This document shows, piece by piece, positions 8,747 to 19,352 of a DNA stretch of 64,000 bases. The DNA lies in NCBI GenBank assembly GCA_022842305.1, contig JALHPY010000005.1, positions 1 to 64,000 on the forward strand. Direction: 5' to 3'. Made by a program: the position numbers and the translations under genes. This stretch comes from Rubrivivax sp. (GTDB lineage Bacteria > Pseudomonadota > Gammaproteobacteria > Burkholderiales > Burkholderiaceae_C). The notes under the pieces were generated by a model. That model saw nothing but the letters and a program-made list of their open reading frames with translations. It was not told where the DNA came from and did no database searches. Every line of letters starts with the position of its first letter. The first letter of the stretch is position 1.

Positions 8747-9966
8747 CTATTCGTGGCGCAGCGCCTCGATCGGGTCCATCTGCGCCGCGCGGCGCGCCGG
8801 GAAGTAGCCGAAGAGCACGCCGATGGCGGCCGAGAACAGCAGCGACAGCAGGTTGATCGTCGGGTCGAAGGCATAGGGCACGGCCATGTACAGCGACAAC
8901 CCCCACGAGGCCACGGTGGCGATGGCGATGCCGACCACACCGCCCAGCGCCGACAGCACCACCGCTTCGATCAGGAACTGCAGCAGCACCTCGCCTTCGA
9001 GCGCGCCCACGGCCAGGCGCAGGCCGATCTCGCGCGTGCGCTCGGTCACGCTCACCAGCATGATGTTCATGATGCCGATGCCGCCCACCAGCAGGCTGAC
9101 CGCGGCCACCGCGCCCAGCAGCGTGGTCAGCACACCCATGGTGCTGGACAGCGTTTCGGCCAGCTGCTGGGTGTCGAAGATGTTGAAGTTGTCGGCGTCC
9201 TCGTCGGCCAGCCTGCGGCGTTCGCGCAGCAGCTGGCGCAGGCTGGCCTTGAGCCGCGTGCCGTCGCTGCCGTCTTCCATGGCCACCGACAGCGTGCTCA
9301 CCTTGCGGTTGCCGGTGACGCGGCGCTGCAGCGTCACCAGCGGCAGCACCACGGTGTCGTCCTGGTCGCCCATGCCGCTCTGGCCCTTGGCCGCCAGGAT
9401 GCCGACGACCTCGCACGAGAACTGGCGGATGCGCAGCTGCTCGCCCAGACCCTGGCTGCCGGCAGCGCCGCCGAAGATCTCGCGCCGCACGGTCTCGCCG
9501 ACGATGCACACGGCGGCGCCGGCCTGTTGTTCGTCTTCAGCGAATAGGCGGCCCTGCTGCAGTTTCCAGTTGCCGGTCTCGAACCAGGCGTTGGTGCTGC
9601 CGACCACGCTGGTGGACCAGTTGCGGCCATTGCCCACCACCGTGGCGCTGGCGCGGCCCTGCGGCGCCACCGCGGCCACGCCGCCGATCTGCGCGGCAAT
9701 GGCCTCGGCATCGGCCTCGGTGAATTGGGGCACGCCGCCCCCGCCGCCGCCGCCGCCGCCCGGGCCGCGCTGGCCGGGCATCACCAGCAGCAGGTTGGTG
9801 CCCAGGCTGGAGATCTGGTTGCGGATGGCCTGGCTGGCGCCGTTGCCCAGCGTGACCATGGTGATGACCGCGCTCACGCCGATGACGATGCCCAGGATGG
9901 TGAGGAATGAGCGCAGCACGTTGCGCCGCACCGAGCGCAGGGCCAGCATGAATACGCTGTAGAGCA

Positions 9967-9967
<1 letters not shown>
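8747..9967 (-). CDS. MacB-type ABC exporter permease
   Basis: A 406-residue permease with the MacB/FtsX layout: an N-terminal transmembrane helix (RSFLTILGIVIGVSAVITMV), a large periplasmic domain (about residues 50-280), and three C-terminal helices ending in GYFPARRAAQMDPIEALRHE, the typical C-terminus of this family. A run of about ten Gly after residue 70 is unusual. The ATPase is a separate protein here, whose stop overlaps this start (ATGA). With the adaptor and outer-membrane gene upstream it forms a tripartite efflux system; the substrate cannot be told. Confidence 0.9.
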
Positions 9968-10709
<742 letters not shown>

Positions 10710-10713
<4 letters not shown>

Positions 10714-12026
10714 GGGGCGGCGCTCTTCTGGTCGGTGATGACGCGCATGCCGGCCTTGAGCGCGCCGCCGGTGATCTCGGTCATGCGGCCGTCGCTGATG
10801 CCCGGCGTCACGGCCACCGCGGCCGGCTTGCCGTCGTCGCCCAGCACCCACACCTGGCGCGCCGCGGCGGTGCTGTTGCCGTCGGCGGACTGGCGGCGCT
10901 GCGGGCGCTGCGGGCTGACCATCAGGTTGGCGCCGAAGCCCTTGTTCGCGGCCGGGGCCGCGCTGCCGGGCACGAAGCGCAGCGCTGCGTTGGGCACGAG
11001 CAGCACGTCCTGGCGCTCGGTGGCGGTGATGGTGGCGGTGGCCGTCATGCCCGGGCGCAGGCTCAGGTCAGCGTTGGCCACGTCCAGGTAGGTGAGGTAG
11101 GTGACCACGTTGTCGGTGATGGTCGAGCCGAAGCCCACGCGCGTGACCTTGGCTGGGAACGGCCGCCCCGGATAGGCGCTGACCGTGAAGCTGGCGGCCT
11201 GGCCCACGCTGACCGCGCTCACGTCGGCCTCGTCCACGTAGACCCACAGGCGCAGCTGGCGCAGGTCGTCGGCCACGGTGAACAGCGTCACCGCCTGCAG
11301 CGAAGCGGCCACCGCGTTGCCGGGTTCGACGCTGCGCGTGAGCACCGTGCCGTCCGCCGGGGCGACGATCGAGGCCTTGCCCAGGTTGATGCGCTCGGTG
11401 GACAGCGCGGCCTGGGCGTCGGCCACGTTGGCGCCGGCGCTGGCGCGGTCGGCCAGGGCGCGCGCCAACGTGGCGCGGCCGCCGTCGAGTTCGGCGCGCG
11501 AAGGCACCTGGCCGCCCGACAGCCGGAACACCTCTTCCAGCCGCGCCTGCGCCGCCTGCGCTTCCTGCACCGTGGCCGCGGCCTGCGCTGCGCGGCCCTG
11601 GGCCGCCGCCACACCGGCCTGGGCGCGCTGCACCTGGTCACGCAGCTTGGCGGTGTCCAGCACCACCAGCACCTGCCCCTTGCGGATGCGGTCGTTGACG
11701 TCGACATTCACCTTGAGCACCGTGCCCGAGAGTTCGCTGCCGATGCCGGTGCTGCGCGTGGGTTGCAGCGTGCCATTGGCAGTCACTTTGAGCGTCAGGT
11801 TGCCGCGCGTTGCCGGTTGGGTGGTGTACACCGGCGCGGCCTGCGCGGCGCGGCTGGCCCACCACCACCAGCCCAGGCCGCCCGCAACCAGCAGCAGCGC
11901 AGCGCCGACCCACCACAGCGACCGGCGGTACCAGGCGCGCGCCGCGGGCTCGTCCAGCAAGGCCGCCAGTTCGGTGTTGGCGGCGGGCTGCGCCAGGGTG
12001 CTGGGGGCGGGGCGGGTGTCGTTCAT
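10710..12026 (-). CDS. Periplasmic adaptor (MacA/HlyD family) of ABC efflux system
   Basis: A 438-residue membrane-fusion protein. The start at 12026 overlaps the stop of the outer-membrane channel gene (ATGA). An N-terminal membrane anchor (SLWWVGAALLLVAGGLGWWW, about residues 35-54) is followed by a lipoyl half (GSELSGTVLKVNVDVNDRIRKGQVL), a helical hairpin, the second lipoyl half (ASIVAPADGTVLTRSVEPGN) and a beta-barrel/membrane-proximal region. MacA-like rather than RND-like because its partner is an ABC ATPase and permease. Confidence 0.9.
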
Positions 12027-13465
12027 CGCGCGGGCGGGCCGGGAAGGGTGGAAGGGGGCGCCGGGCGGGCGTTGGCTGGCGCGTTTGCGGGCCAGCCGCC
12101 GCCCAGGGCCTTGAACAGGCGCACCTGGTCGCTGGCCGCGTCGGCCTCGGCGCCGGCCAGGTTGTCCTGCGTACCGAGCTGGTTGCGCTGGGTCTCGAGC
12201 ACGGTCTGGAAATCCACCAGCCCGCTGGAATAGCGCTGGCGTGCCAGGGTGGCGGCGTTGGTGGCCGCGTCGCTGGCCTGGCGCAGGCGGGTGGCGCGTT
12301 CGTGGTTTCCTTGCAGCGCCACCAGCGTGTCCTCGACCTCCTGCAGCGCTGCGAGCACGGTGCCGCGGTAGGCCGCGCGCGCCTGCTCCAGCCCCGCCTG
12401 CTGGGCGTCGAGCTGGGCGCTGGCGGCGCCGCCATCCCACAGCGGCCAGTTCACGCGGGCGAGCAGCGATGTGACGAGGTTGGCACCATTGCCCAGGGCC
12501 CCCAGCGTGGCCGCGTTGGAGCCCAGCGACCCGCCCAGGCTGAAGCTGGGGTAGCGCGCCGCATCGGCCTGGGCCACCTGGCCCTGTGCCGCCAGCACCT
12601 GCTGGGCGGCGGCGCGCACGTCGGGGCGCTGGTCCAGGGTCGCGGCAGGCGGGTCGGGCAGCGGGTCGGCGGCCGCGCGCGGCACCGGTCGGGGCGCCGA
12701 CAGCTCGGCATTCAGCGCGGCCGGCGGACGGCCGGTGAGCACCGCCAGCGCGTGCACCGACTGTGCGATGCGCGCCTGCAGCGCCGGGCGCGCCGCGCCC
12801 AGCTGTTCCAGCGCGGCGCGGGCCTGTTCAGATTCCAGCGTGCTCAGCAGGCCGGCCTGGACCCGCCAGCCGGTGATCTGCAGCGTCTGCGACTGGCTGG
12901 ACAGGTTGGCATCGGCGATGGCCAGGCGCGCCTGGGCGCTGCGCAGCGCGATGTAGTTCAGCGCCACCTCGGCGGCCAGCGACACCTGCACATCACCCAG
13001 CTGCGCCGCGCTGGCCTTGGCCGCGGCTTCGCTGCTGGCCAGCCGGGCGCGCGCGCCACCGAACAGGTCCAGCTCCCAGCGGGCATCGAGCCCGGCCTGG
13101 AAGCTGTCGCCGCTGGCGTGGCCGCCGCGCGTGCCGGTCTGGGCCGAGGCCGAGGTGGCGATCTGCGGCCACAGCGCGGCGCCGGCGACGGCGCTGGTCG
13201 CACGCGCCTGGCGCAGCGCGGCCTGTGCACCCAGCACGCCGGTGTTGGCCTGCAGCGCATCGGTCACCAGCTGCGTGAGCAGGCGGTCATCGAAGCGCTG
13301 CCACCACTGCGCCAGCCCCATGGCCACGCCGGGCGCCGCGGCCCTTGACCAGGCCGCCGGCACGTCGGCAGGCAGGGGCGCGCCGTCCCCGGGCGGCACT
13401 GCGGCACAGCCGCACAGGACCAGCAGGCCGGCCACGAGCCCCGCACGGGTGGCGCCGGCCTTCAT
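12023..13465 (-). CDS. NodT-family outer-membrane efflux lipoprotein (TolC-like)
   Basis: A 480-residue outer-membrane channel with a lipoprotein signal (LVLCGCAAVPP) and two repeated OEP domains rich in Ala/Gln helices (for example LRSAQARLAIADANL and ALQEVEDTLVALQGN). NodT-type proteins are usually encoded after RND pumps; here it starts a four-gene operon with an ABC-type adaptor, ATPase and permease, all joined by 4 bp overlaps. It begins 1 bp after the stop of the OmpA-type porin gene, so the porin may be co-transcribed. Confidence 0.92.
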   Translation of the reverse strand: MKAGATRAGLVAGLLVLCGCAAVPPGDGAPLPADVPAAWSRAAAPGVAMGLAQWWQRFDDRLLTQLVTDALQANTGVLGAQAALRQARATSAVAGAALWPQIATSASAQTGTRGGHASGDSFQAGLDARWELDLFGGARARLASSEAAAKASAAQLGDVQVSLAAEVALNYIALRSAQARLAIADANLSSQSQTLQITGWRVQAGLLSTLESEQARAALEQLGAARPALQARIAQSVHALAVLTGRPPAALNAELSAPRPVPRAAADPLPDPPAATLDQRPDVRAAAQQVLAAQGQVAQADAARYPSFSLGGSLGSNAATLGALGNGANLVTSLLARVNWPLWDGGAASAQLDAQQAGLEQARAAYRGTVLAALQEVEDTLVALQGNHERATRLRQASDAATNAATLARQRYSSGLVDFQTVLETQRNQLGTQDNLAGAEADAASDQVRLFKALGGGWPANAPANARPAPPSTLPGPPAR

Positions 13466-13466
13466 C

Positions 13467-14636
13467 TCATCGTGTTGCGTTGACCTCGATCTCGACGCGG
13501 CGGTCGGGCTGCAGGCAGGCGATCACCGGCGTGCTCATCGGGCCCTTGCAGTCGTCGGGCAGGGTCACGGGCTCGGACTCGCTCATGCCCTCGGTGCTGA
13601 TGCGGGCCGGGTCCACCCGACCCGAACTCACCAGGTAGCTCTTCACCGCCTCGGCGCGCGCCAGCGACAGCGTCTGGTTGTAGGCGGTGCTGCCCAGCCG
13701 GTCGGCATGGCCTTGCACGCGGATGCTGTCGTAGCGGGTGCCTTCCAGCTGGCCGGCAAACAGGTCCAGCGCGGACCTGCCGGCGGGCTGCAACTCGGCG
13801 CGGTCGAATGCAAAGAAGGATTCGGCCGAGTAGCTGACACGTTGGCTCTGCGGCGGCGCAAAGGCCACCAGCGGCGTGGCCGGCGCCAGCGCTTCCACCG
13901 CAACCGGCGGCGGCGGCGGGGTCACCGGCGCGGCGGCCTGCACCTCCGCCACATAGGCCGGGGCGGCGGCGCGGCGCATCGGGGCTTCGCTGCGGCCGAA
14001 CGGGAACACCAGGCCCACTGTGTACATGGCCACCTGGGTGTGGTTGCCGGAGGCGTCGCTCACGCGGAAGCTCTCGACCTCGGCGCGGCCGATGACCGAG
14101 CGGTTGAACTCGTACTGCAGGCCCAGGCCGATCTTGGCATTGGCCTCGCGCTGCGACGGGCGCGTGTCGGTCACCGTGACGGCGCCGCTGGGGGTGAGGT
14201 TGCCCAGCGTGGTGGCGCGCTGGATGCCCACGCGGCCCAGGGCCGAGAACTTCTCGGTGATGGGCAGCGTGCCCACGACACCGAGGTTGAAACCCTTGGC
14301 GCGGTAGTCGCCATTGAGCGTGCCGGCCGGCGTGGTGTGGGCGGTGAAGCCGAATTCGCCCATGTGGAAGTAGCCCAGTTCGACACCAACATAACGGTTG
14401 AACTGATAGCCACCGAAGACCTTGTAGCTCGACGAGCGCGGGCGGCGATCGATCGAGTCGACGGTGAGGCCGCTGCCCTGCAGTGTTTCGCGGATGCGGG
14501 CGTCGTCGATGCGGGCACGGGCCTGGCCGATGCCGAAGCCGCCGTAGTAATAGCCGTCTTGTGCGTGGGCCGGTGAGGCCAGCACGCTGGCCAGCACGGC
14601 CAGTGTGAAGAGGCTGAGTTTGTGGACCGATGTCAT
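13467..14636 (-). CDS. OmpA-family outer-membrane protein
   Basis: A 389-residue protein: signal peptide ending SPAHA-Q, an OmpA-like beta-barrel (about residues 28-230, ending in MYTVGLVFPFG), a Pro-rich linker (VTPPPPPVAVEA), then an OmpA C-terminal domain (FAFDRAELQPAGRSALDL; DRRVEIEVNATR) that binds peptidoglycan. The pair of Cys (DDCKG and IACLQ) near the end is as in many OmpA proteins. First gene of the leftward run that continues into the efflux operon 1 bp downstream. Confidence 0.9.
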   Translation of the reverse strand: MTSVHKLSLFTLAVLASVLASPAHAQDGYYYGGFGIGQARARIDDARIRETLQGSGLTVDSIDRRPRSSSYKVFGGYQFNRYVGVELGYFHMGEFGFTAHTTPAGTLNGDYRAKGFNLGVVGTLPITEKFSALGRVGIQRATTLGNLTPSGAVTVTDTRPSQREANAKIGLGLQYEFNRSVIGRAEVESFRVSDASGNHTQVAMYTVGLVFPFGRSEAPMRRAAAPAYVAEVQAAAPVTPPPPPVAVEALAPATPLVAFAPPQSQRVSYSAESFFAFDRAELQPAGRSALDLFAGQLEGTRYDSIRVQGHADRLGSTAYNQTLSLARAEAVKSYLVSSGRVDPARISTEGMSESEPVTLPDDCKGPMSTPVIACLQPDRRVEIEVNATR

Positions 14637-14925
14637 GGTGGACCTTCTGGGTTGAGTGAACGTTGCAACGGCCGGCGCGTTGGGCCTTGCCGGGCGGCGC
14701 GCACTGTCTGCAATAGCGGTTTGTAGGCCTGCAGTGCGCCGCCATCTGTACGCTGGCGAACCAGCGGCCCCAAGCGTTGCGTGGACGCACGGTCCACCGT
14801 ATGCCAGCGCACAGACCCAGGTTGCAGCGCGCCCTTACCTTGCCAACGTCGATGTCCCGGCCGGTCGCGCAAGCGTGGTGGCCGCCCTTCGACGCCGCCC
14901 TCTCAACACCACTGAAAGCGATCCC

Positions 14926-15543
14926 ATGAAAAGAATCCCCCTGGCCTGCTTGATGGCCCTCATTCCACTGGTCGCATCGGCCAACATCATTCCCACCGGC
15001 ACCACCATCACGGGTGCAAGCCCAGGCCCCTACACCTGGACGTACGCGCTGACGCTGTCGAGCGATCAGGACGCGGAGGAAGGCCCGCTGCCGGCGGACC
15101 TGACGGTGCCGCACGAGAACCTCGAGTTCGGCTCCTTCCTGACCATCTATGACTTCGCCGGCTATGTCGCAAATTCCTGCGTCGGACCCCTGGGCTGGAC
15201 CTGCCTGACCCAGAGCACCGGCTACACGCCCGATGACGTGCTGCCGAGCGACAACCCCGCCATCACCAACCTGACCTGGGTCTACACCAACGGCCCGACG
15301 CTGACAGGGGCTCCGGCGGGCTTGGAGCTGGGCGCCTTCAGCGCGCAGTCGATCTACAACCAGACCGTCTTCGTCAGCTACACGGCGCGCGGCGTCAAGA
15401 ACAACGGCACTTCGGCCGGCACCATCGCCGACAACGTGGGCACCACGCGCGGCCCCACCAACCCCGTGCCCGAGCCGGCATCGCTGGCCCTGGCCGGGCT
15501 GGCGCTGGCACTGGTGAGCGGCTTTCGTTCGAAGCAGCGTTGA
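14926..15543 (+). CDS. PEP-CTERM sorting-domain protein
   Basis: A 205-residue secreted protein. The ATG at 14926 begins a signal peptide (MKRIPLACLMALIPLVASA). The C-terminus has the full PEP-CTERM tripartite signal: VPEPASLALAGLALALVSG followed by a basic tail FRSKQR. Such proteins are sorted by an exosortase (XrtA/EpsH type), which is not in this window. The middle part (residues 20-175) has no recognised domain. A strong intrinsic terminator follows. Confidence 0.88.
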   Translation: MKRIPLACLMALIPLVASANIIPTGTTITGASPGPYTWTYALTLSSDQDAEEGPLPADLTVPHENLEFGSFLTIYDFAGYVANSCVGPLGWTCLTQSTGYTPDDVLPSDNPAITNLTWVYTNGPTLTGAPAGLELGAFSAQSIYNQTVFVSYTARGVKNNGTSAGTIADNVGTTRGPTNPVPEPASLALAGLALALVSGFRSKQR

Positions 15544-15551
15544 AGCAGGGT

Positions 15552-15608
15552 CGCCAGCGCGAGCTGGCGGTGAAAGTGAGCGGGGCCCGGTAAACCGGGC
15601 CCCGTTTG
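15552..15608 (+). terminator. Tandem hairpins, rho-independent terminator of the PEP-CTERM gene
   Basis: A 7 bp hairpin (CGCCAGC-gcga-GCTGGCG, 15552-15569) is followed by a perfect 10 bp stem CGGGGCCCGG-taaa-CCGGGCCCCG (15581-15604) and a short T tract. Placed 8-37 bp after the PEP-CTERM stop. Confidence 0.75.
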
Positions 15609-15627
15609 CCGTGTGCGCTGCGGCCGA

Positions 15628-15927
15628 TCAGGAAGCGATCAAGTGCAGGGCGGGTGCAGCCGGGCCGCGAGGCTGCAGCGGATGCAGATGCTCGAGCATG
15701 ACCTGATGGCTGACGCGCAGGAAGACGAACTGGGCACTGAAGCGGTGGCCCGAGCGGGCGTTGCTGAGGAAGTGCAGGCCCAACGCGGGCGCGGCGCCGT
15801 GCAGTTCGTCGCCGACGGCGAGCATGGCGCCGTTCGCAACGCGCGCAAGGTGGTGCTTGTCGTAGCCGTCGCACAGGCCCAGCCAATGTGCCGTGGGATC
15901 GATGTCAAGTACGAGGTAGCGGCACAT
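15628..15927 (-). CDS. Small hypothetical protein
   Basis: A 99-residue ORF starting MCRYLVLDIDPTAHWLGLCDG with a purine-rich ribosome site (ccggagatccc). Third codon positions are almost all G/C, as in neighbouring genes, and the composition is that of a soluble globular protein rich in His. A longer frame on the other strand (15613-16164) is a less protein-like Arg-rich sequence and is taken as the shadow. Not recognised. Confidence 0.55.
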   Translation of the reverse strand: MCRYLVLDIDPTAHWLGLCDGYDKHHLARVANGAMLAVGDELHGAAPALGLHFLSNARSGHRFSAQFVFLRVSHQVMLEHLHPLQPRGPAAPALHLIAS

Positions 15928-16091
15928 GGGATCTCCGGCTCGGGCGGCATGGCCATTGCGCGTCGGCGAACTGCCGAACGGCAGTGCCAGGGCCTGATGC
16001 GCAGACTAGGGCGGCCGCAACCGGCAGTCTGTGCGCTACGGCACCGTAAGCGCCTGATGGCCGGCCGGCCGCCGCGGGCCGGCCGCCGCGT

Positions 16092-16250
16092 TCAGATGCG
16101 ACCCAACAGAAACAGCACCAACACCACCACCAGCACCAGGCCCAGGGCGCCGCTGGGCCCATAGCCCCAGCCCCGGCTGTGCGGCCAGGCCGGCACGGCA
16201 CCCAGCAGCATGAGCACCAGCAAAATCAGCAGAATGGTTCCCAGGGACAT
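16092..16250 (-). CDS. DUF3309 small membrane protein
   Basis: A 52-residue protein, MSLGTILLILLVLMLLGAVP then a WPHSRGWGYGPSG segment and a second hydrophobic helix (LVLVVVLVLFLLGRI). This two-helix arrangement with the central GWGYGPSG motif is the DUF3309 signature. The ATG at 16250 has a good ribosome site (gaggagttggcc). Function unknown; family members are common in Proteobacteria near stress genes. Confidence 0.85.
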   Translation of the reverse strand: MSLGTILLILLVLMLLGAVPAWPHSRGWGYGPSGALGLVLVVVLVLFLLGRI

Positions 16251-16395
16251 GGCCAACTCCTCATAGTGATGGCGAATTGCCACCCCGACCAGCGTAGACA
16301 CGGGCCGGGCGGCATTCGGTGCGTTGGCGTACGGACTGGTCCCGGTGCGCACGCCAAAGTGAGCGCTGCGACGACCACCGTCGGAGGAGCCTTAC

Positions 16396-17154
16396 ATGAA
16401 TGCCGACATTCAGCTGCAGCAGGACGTGCTGGGTGAACTCGGGCGCGAGCTCGGGCCGGCGGCGTCCGGCATCGGCGTCGAAGTGGACGCGGGCGTGGTC
16501 ACCCTGCAGGGACAGGTCGGCAGCGCGCAGCTGCGCTGGAACGCCGAGGGTGCCGCGTTGCGGGTGGCCGGCATGGTGGCGCTGGTGATCAATATCCGGG
16601 TGATGCAGTCGCCGGCGGTACCGCGTGCCGACGCCGACATCGCGCGGGCGGCGGGCAAGCTGCTGGAATGGCTGGCGCGGCTGCCACCCGGGCAGGTGAC
16701 GGTGCGGGTCGACAAGGGTTGGGTCACGCTGCTGGGGCAGCTGGATTGGAACTATCAGCGCCGCGCGGCAACCGAGGCCGTGCAGGACCTGCAGGGCGTG
16801 GTCGGTGTTCACAACCGGATTGCGCTGCGGCCGCGGCTGAGCCCCGCGGCGGTAAGGATCGACATCGAGGCCGCGCTCGTGCGCCAGGCCGAGGCCACGG
16901 GCCACCGGCTCAGGGTCGGGATCGACGGCGGCGACATCACGCTCAGTGGCAGCGTGGCCAGCCGCAGCGAGCACGAGCAGGCGCTGGAGTCGGTTCAGAG
17001 CATGCCGGGCGTGCGGCGCGTGCTGGATCGCATCACCGTGAGCCCGGGCCCGCTGCAGGCCGCCACCGGCTGGGGGCGCAGGGCCGCACTGGCCGACCGC
17101 GTCTTCAGGGCGCCCCTGCTGGACCGGCCCACCCGGCCGATGACGTTCAGGTAG
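16396..17154 (+). CDS. Triple BON-domain protein
   Basis: A 252-residue cytoplasmic or peripheral protein without a signal peptide, made of three BON repeats: about residues 3-75 (GVEVDAGVVTLQGQVGS), 78-145 (VTVRVDKGWVTLLGQLDW) and 150-215 (LRVGIDGGDITLSGSVAS). Similar proteins in Proteobacteria lack signal peptides and are linked to osmotic or general stress. Divergent from the DUF3309 gene, 146 bp apart. A ribosome site (ggaggagccttac) precedes the ATG. Confidence 0.85.
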   Translation: MNADIQLQQDVLGELGRELGPAASGIGVEVDAGVVTLQGQVGSAQLRWNAEGAALRVAGMVALVINIRVMQSPAVPRADADIARAAGKLLEWLARLPPGQVTVRVDKGWVTLLGQLDWNYQRRAATEAVQDLQGVVGVHNRIALRPRLSPAAVRIDIEAALVRQAEATGHRLRVGIDGGDITLSGSVASRSEHEQALESVQSMPGVRRVLDRITVSPGPLQAATGWGRRAALADRVFRAPLLDRPTRPMTFR

Positions 17155-17201
17155 AGCGCCAGCGTCGGGTGCGGGCGGCGCGCAGCCCCGGCACCGGTCG
17201 A

Positions 17202-17624
17202 TCAGCTCCAACGCGCCAGGCAGCGCCTGAGCGTGTCGGCGGTGCAGGGCTTGGTCAGCACATCGTCCAGGCCCAGGCGCTGCAGCTCATCCCTTTCGGA
17301 CGGCATGTCGAGCAGGCTGTAGGCGACGATGGTCAGCCGTTGTGCCGGCCTCTCCTGCTCGAGCTGGCGGATGCGCGCAGTCGCCTGCAGGCCGTCCATC
17401 ACCGGCATCATGATGTCCATCAGCACCAGGTCGAAGGGTTGGCGGCGTATCCATTGCACCGCCTCCTCGCCATTGCTGGCAAACCGGGCCGCATGCCCCA
17501 GGCGGGCCAGCACGCGGGCCAGGTAGAGCCGGCTGCCCTCGCTGTCGTCTGCAGCCAGGATGCGCAGCGGGGTGGCAGCCGCTCGGCCGGTGGGTTCGAG
17601 GGGTGCAGTGTCGGCGCTGTTCAT
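17202..17624 (-). CDS. Stand-alone response-regulator receiver protein
   Basis: A 140-residue protein (start at 17624; an in-frame ATG 18 codons upstream is possible) consisting only of a CheY-like receiver domain: acidic pair in LAADDSEGS, phosphoacceptor Asp in DLVLMDIMMPVMDG, and the conserved Lys in DDVLTKPC. There is no output domain, so it would act in a phosphorelay or on a partner protein. No kinase is adjacent; the nearest is the hybrid kinase at 25.8 kb. Confidence 0.85.
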   Translation of the reverse strand: MNSADTAPLEPTGRAAATPLRILAADDSEGSRLYLARVLARLGHAARFASNGEEAVQWIRRQPFDLVLMDIMMPVMDGLQATARIRQLEQERPAQRLTIVAYSLLDMPSERDELQRLGLDDVLTKPCTADTLRRCLARWS

Positions 17625-17728
17625 GCGGCGCAGCATGTGCCCGGGCAGGGCGCTTGATCGGTGCGGCGCCGCGCACAAGCTGCAGTTGGGGCCTCGGCCC
17701 GCTTGACCGGCCCCCAGCGTGCCCAGCC

Positions 17729-18112
17729 TCAGCGTCCGCCGCGGCCACGGCCCCGGTCGTCGTCGTCGCGGCCCCGCTTGCCGTCGTCACGGCCGCGGTG
17801 CCCGTCGCGGTCGCGTCCCTCACCGCGGTCCCGGTAGCGGATCTCGCGCGGGTAATGGCTGCGCGGCAGTTCCACCCAGGGCCCCGAGCGTGATTGCGCA
17901 TAGCGCCAGCGGTTGTTGTCGTAGAAATAGGTGTAGCCACCCTGGCTGTAATAGGGGTCGCTGCCCAGTTCGACGACCAGCGGCAGCGCTGGCACGGCAA
18001 TGCCGATGCCGATGCCGACGCTGGCTTCGGGGCGGTGGCCCGGGGGGCCCACGACGCAGGCACTCAGCAGCCATGCGGCGAGGGGCAGTAAGGCAAGTCC
18101 TGACTTGTTCAT
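17729..18112 (-). CDS. Small lipoprotein with Arg/Asp-rich tail
   Basis: A 127-residue protein with a lipoprotein signal and lipobox (LLSAC-V), a core with aromatic residues (GGYTYFYDNNRWRYAQS, typical of YXWXXXX-type envelope lipoproteins), and a low-complexity tail of alternating Arg, Asp and Gly (RDRDGHRGRDDGK). The ATG at 18112 has a ribosome site (gaaggaaccgc). Function unknown. Confidence 0.7.
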   Translation of the reverse strand: MNKSGLALLPLAAWLLSACVVGPPGHRPEASVGIGIGIAVPALPLVVELGSDPYYSQGGYTYFYDNNRWRYAQSRSGPWVELPRSHYPREIRYRDRGEGRDRDGHRGRDDGKRGRDDDDRGRGRGGR

Positions 18113-18274
18113 GCGGTTCCTTCTTCGCCGGCAACGAGCGGCCGACGGTGCCCAGCATGATCGCTTGGTTGCGCGATATCGGTTCGATGACGAACACACG
18201 GGCCGCGCGGGGCGCGGCGCCTGCGTGCCCGCAGCCATGCCCCGGTGGCCCGGTGGCCCGGCACACAAGCCGGG

Positions 18275-19228
18275 CTAATGGGGTGCGTCCGCGGCGCTGG
18301 CGCAAGCTCGGATCGGGCAAAGCGAGGCCAGGGTTGCCAGCGGCGCAGGCTGGATGCGCTCGACGCGGACATCGACGTCCATGCCCAGATAGGCCGACTT
18401 GCTGCCGAACCAGCTGCCGGCCACGGGCGCCGCCTGCGCCGGATGCCGGGCCACGCCGACACGGATGTGTTGCGTGCCGCCCAGCAGGTTGTTGGTGGGG
18501 TCGAAGGGCACCCACCCCGCCCCCGGCAGATAGGCCTGCAGCCAGGCGTGCGTCGAACCAGAACCCACCACGGCGGGCCCCGAACCCTCGAGCGAGGCGT
18601 CGTACAGATAGCCCGAGACGAAGCGCGCCGCGATGCCGAGCCGGCGTATGGCTTCCATCATCAGCAGCGCAAAGTCGCGGCAGCTGCCGCTGCCGAGTGC
18701 CAGCGTGACCAGGGGTGCCTGCGTGCCTTCTTCGTGTCGTATCTGGTAGCGCAGCGTGTCGCGGATGTGGCGGTTCATCCGCACCAGGACGTCGCGGGTG
18801 CCGCTCGTGCCCTGGCTGTGCACGAACTGGCGCGCCCAGGCGGTCAGCACGCCCTCGGGATCTTCATGGTGCGGCCTGAGAAAGGCTTGCAGATCGAGCT
18901 GCTCGTCGACCCCATAGACCAGGGGGAACAGGCGCGCCGAAGCCGCCACGGGCAGCTCCAGGTTGTTGGTGTGCGCGTGCTCGATCGTGAAGGTGGCGAC
19001 GATTTCCAGTCGGGCAGCGCAAGCCAGGGGCTGCACCAGGGCCACCGAGTTGGAGTTCGGGTCCTGGATCAGCCGAATGGCCGCCGGCGGGTCAGTGCGC
19101 AGGTCGGTGGCAAGCACCCGCTGGTCATGGCTGTCGCGCGGACGGAACAGCACGCGGTGTTCGCCGAAGCGCACGGGTTCGCTGTAACGGTAGACCGTGC
19201 GGTGGGTGATCTCGTAGAGGACGGGCAT
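18275..19228 (-). CDS. Transglutaminase-like protein
   Basis: A 317-residue protein with the N-terminal bacterial transglutaminase-like region (YEITHRTVYRYSEPV) and a transglutaminase core: catalytic Cys in LGSGSCRDFALLMMEA, His in GSTHAWLQAYLPGAGW and Asp in VPFDPTNN, forming the Cys-His-Asp triad. The start at 19228 is where the conserved N-terminus begins. Bacterial members are often peptidases or amidases rather than cross-linking enzymes. No partner genes of the known circular-ATP-grasp clusters are adjacent here. Confidence 0.88.
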   Translation of the reverse strand: MPVLYEITHRTVYRYSEPVRFGEHRVLFRPRDSHDQRVLATDLRTDPPAAIRLIQDPNSNSVALVQPLACAARLEIVATFTIEHAHTNNLELPVAASARLFPLVYGVDEQLDLQAFLRPHHEDPEGVLTAWARQFVHSQGTSGTRDVLVRMNRHIRDTLRYQIRHEEGTQAPLVTLALGSGSCRDFALLMMEAIRRLGIAARFVSGYLYDASLEGSGPAVVGSGSTHAWLQAYLPGAGWVPFDPTNNLLGGTQHIRVGVARHPAQAAPVAGSWFGSKSAYLGMDVDVRVERIQPAPLATLASLCPIRACASAADAPH

Positions 19229-19352
19229 GATCTCTTCTGAAGCGGTGCCGGCCTTGGCCGTGCGGCGCCAATCTCGCACAGGCAGCATCGCGGGACTGTG
19301 CGGCTGCGAACGCTGGCTCCGGCCGTGATGGCCCGGAGCATGGGCAACAGGC

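Noticed and set aside
15613-16164. 183-codon frame on the + strand over the small gene at 15628-15927
   Set aside because: Arg-rich low-complexity translation, while the minus-strand frame has a ribosome site and protein-like composition.
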